From Candidatus Fermentithermobacillaceae bacterium (GTDB lineage: Bacteria > Bacillota > Sulfobacillia > Fermentithermobacillales > Fermentithermobacillaceae), in NCBI GenBank assembly GCA_012842105.1, contig DUTL01000346.1, positions 1 to 5,783 of the forward strand: DNA of 5,783 nt. The letters are read 5' to 3'. A program made the position numbers and the translations under genes. Within the stretch, counting starts at the first letter, position 1. Each line of letters begins with the position of its first letter. Positions 5,763-5,783 of the stretch are shown here, one piece after another. A model generated the notes under the pieces. That model was given only the letters and a program-made list of their open reading frames with translations, had not been told where the DNA came from and did no database searches.

Positions 5763-5783
5763 ATGCCGGAATTTCATCTAGTA
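5763..5783 (+). CDS. uvrB: N-terminal fragment, probably excinuclease ABC subunit B (UvrB)
   Basis: Only seven codons are inside the window, reading MPEFHLV. UvrB proteins characteristically begin with an M-x-x-F-x-LVS sequence before the helicase Q-motif region, and uvrB follows the minJ region in Bacillus, so both sequence and context agree. UvrB would be the cytosolic damage-verification subunit of nucleotide excision repair. GGGGG at 5751-5755 is 7 bases before ATG 5763. An in-frame ATG at 5757 would add two residues but lies only one base from the purine run, so 5763 is preferred. The identification relies on a very short sequence. Confidence 0.6.

Noticed and set aside
5690..5783. ATG 5690 reading frame open to the end of the window (MAKSYIEHLI...)
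   Set aside because: It has no ribosome binding site, overlaps the strong promoter and is in a different frame from the UvrB-like start at 5763.

Overview
The window looks like chromosomal DNA from a Gram-positive, Firmicutes-type bacterium. A Clostridia-class member of the Peptococcaceae/Thermoanaerobacterales kind is most likely, but that placement is inferred from gene order and protein style, not from a marker gene. All recognised genes lie on the + strand. GC content appears moderate, TTG and GTG starts are common, and Shine-Dalgarno sites are purine-rich. I see no mobile element, CRISPR array, tRNA or rRNA.

Layout. Bases 2-79 are the 3' end of a gene whose last 25 residues resemble a transketolase C-terminus. 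After a 139-base gap comes a compact cell-division operon: ftsE (219-899), ftsX (896-1780, overlapping ftsE by 4 bases) and a secreted coiled-coil plus LytM/M23 peptidoglycan hydrolase (1804-2967). A clear intrinsic terminator (2989-3041) closes that operon. It is followed by a GC-rich cluster of palindromes (3058-3108) in a 266-base gap. Next come a membrane-anchored S41 carboxy-terminal processing protease (3234-4358) and a polytopic membrane protein with a C-terminal PDZ domain (4391-5665). After a weak terminator candidate, a good sigma-A-type promoter (5714-5742) leads into the first codons of a gene that looks like uvrB (from 5763).

How the genes work together. FtsE and FtsX form an ABC-type transmembrane switch that activates a periplasmic or cell-surface murein hydrolase during division or elongation. 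The adjacent M23 protein, with its long coiled coil and complete metal site, is the obvious partner. As I recall it, the order ftsE-ftsX-(hydrolase)-ctpB-PDZ membrane protein-uvrB parallels the Bacillus subtilis region ftsE-ftsX-ctpB-...-minJ-...-uvrB. That makes the PDZ protein a candidate MinJ relative, a division-site topology factor, and the S41 protease a candidate CtpB relative, a sporulation or envelope protease.

Nothing here requires a wholly new system. The points most worth a second look are the MinJ-like protein with its pre-PDZ GHE motif, the catalytically complete EnvC-like hydrolase fixed next to ftsEX, the palindromic spacer, and a degenerate SOS-box-like sequence over the uvrB -35 with a very short leader.
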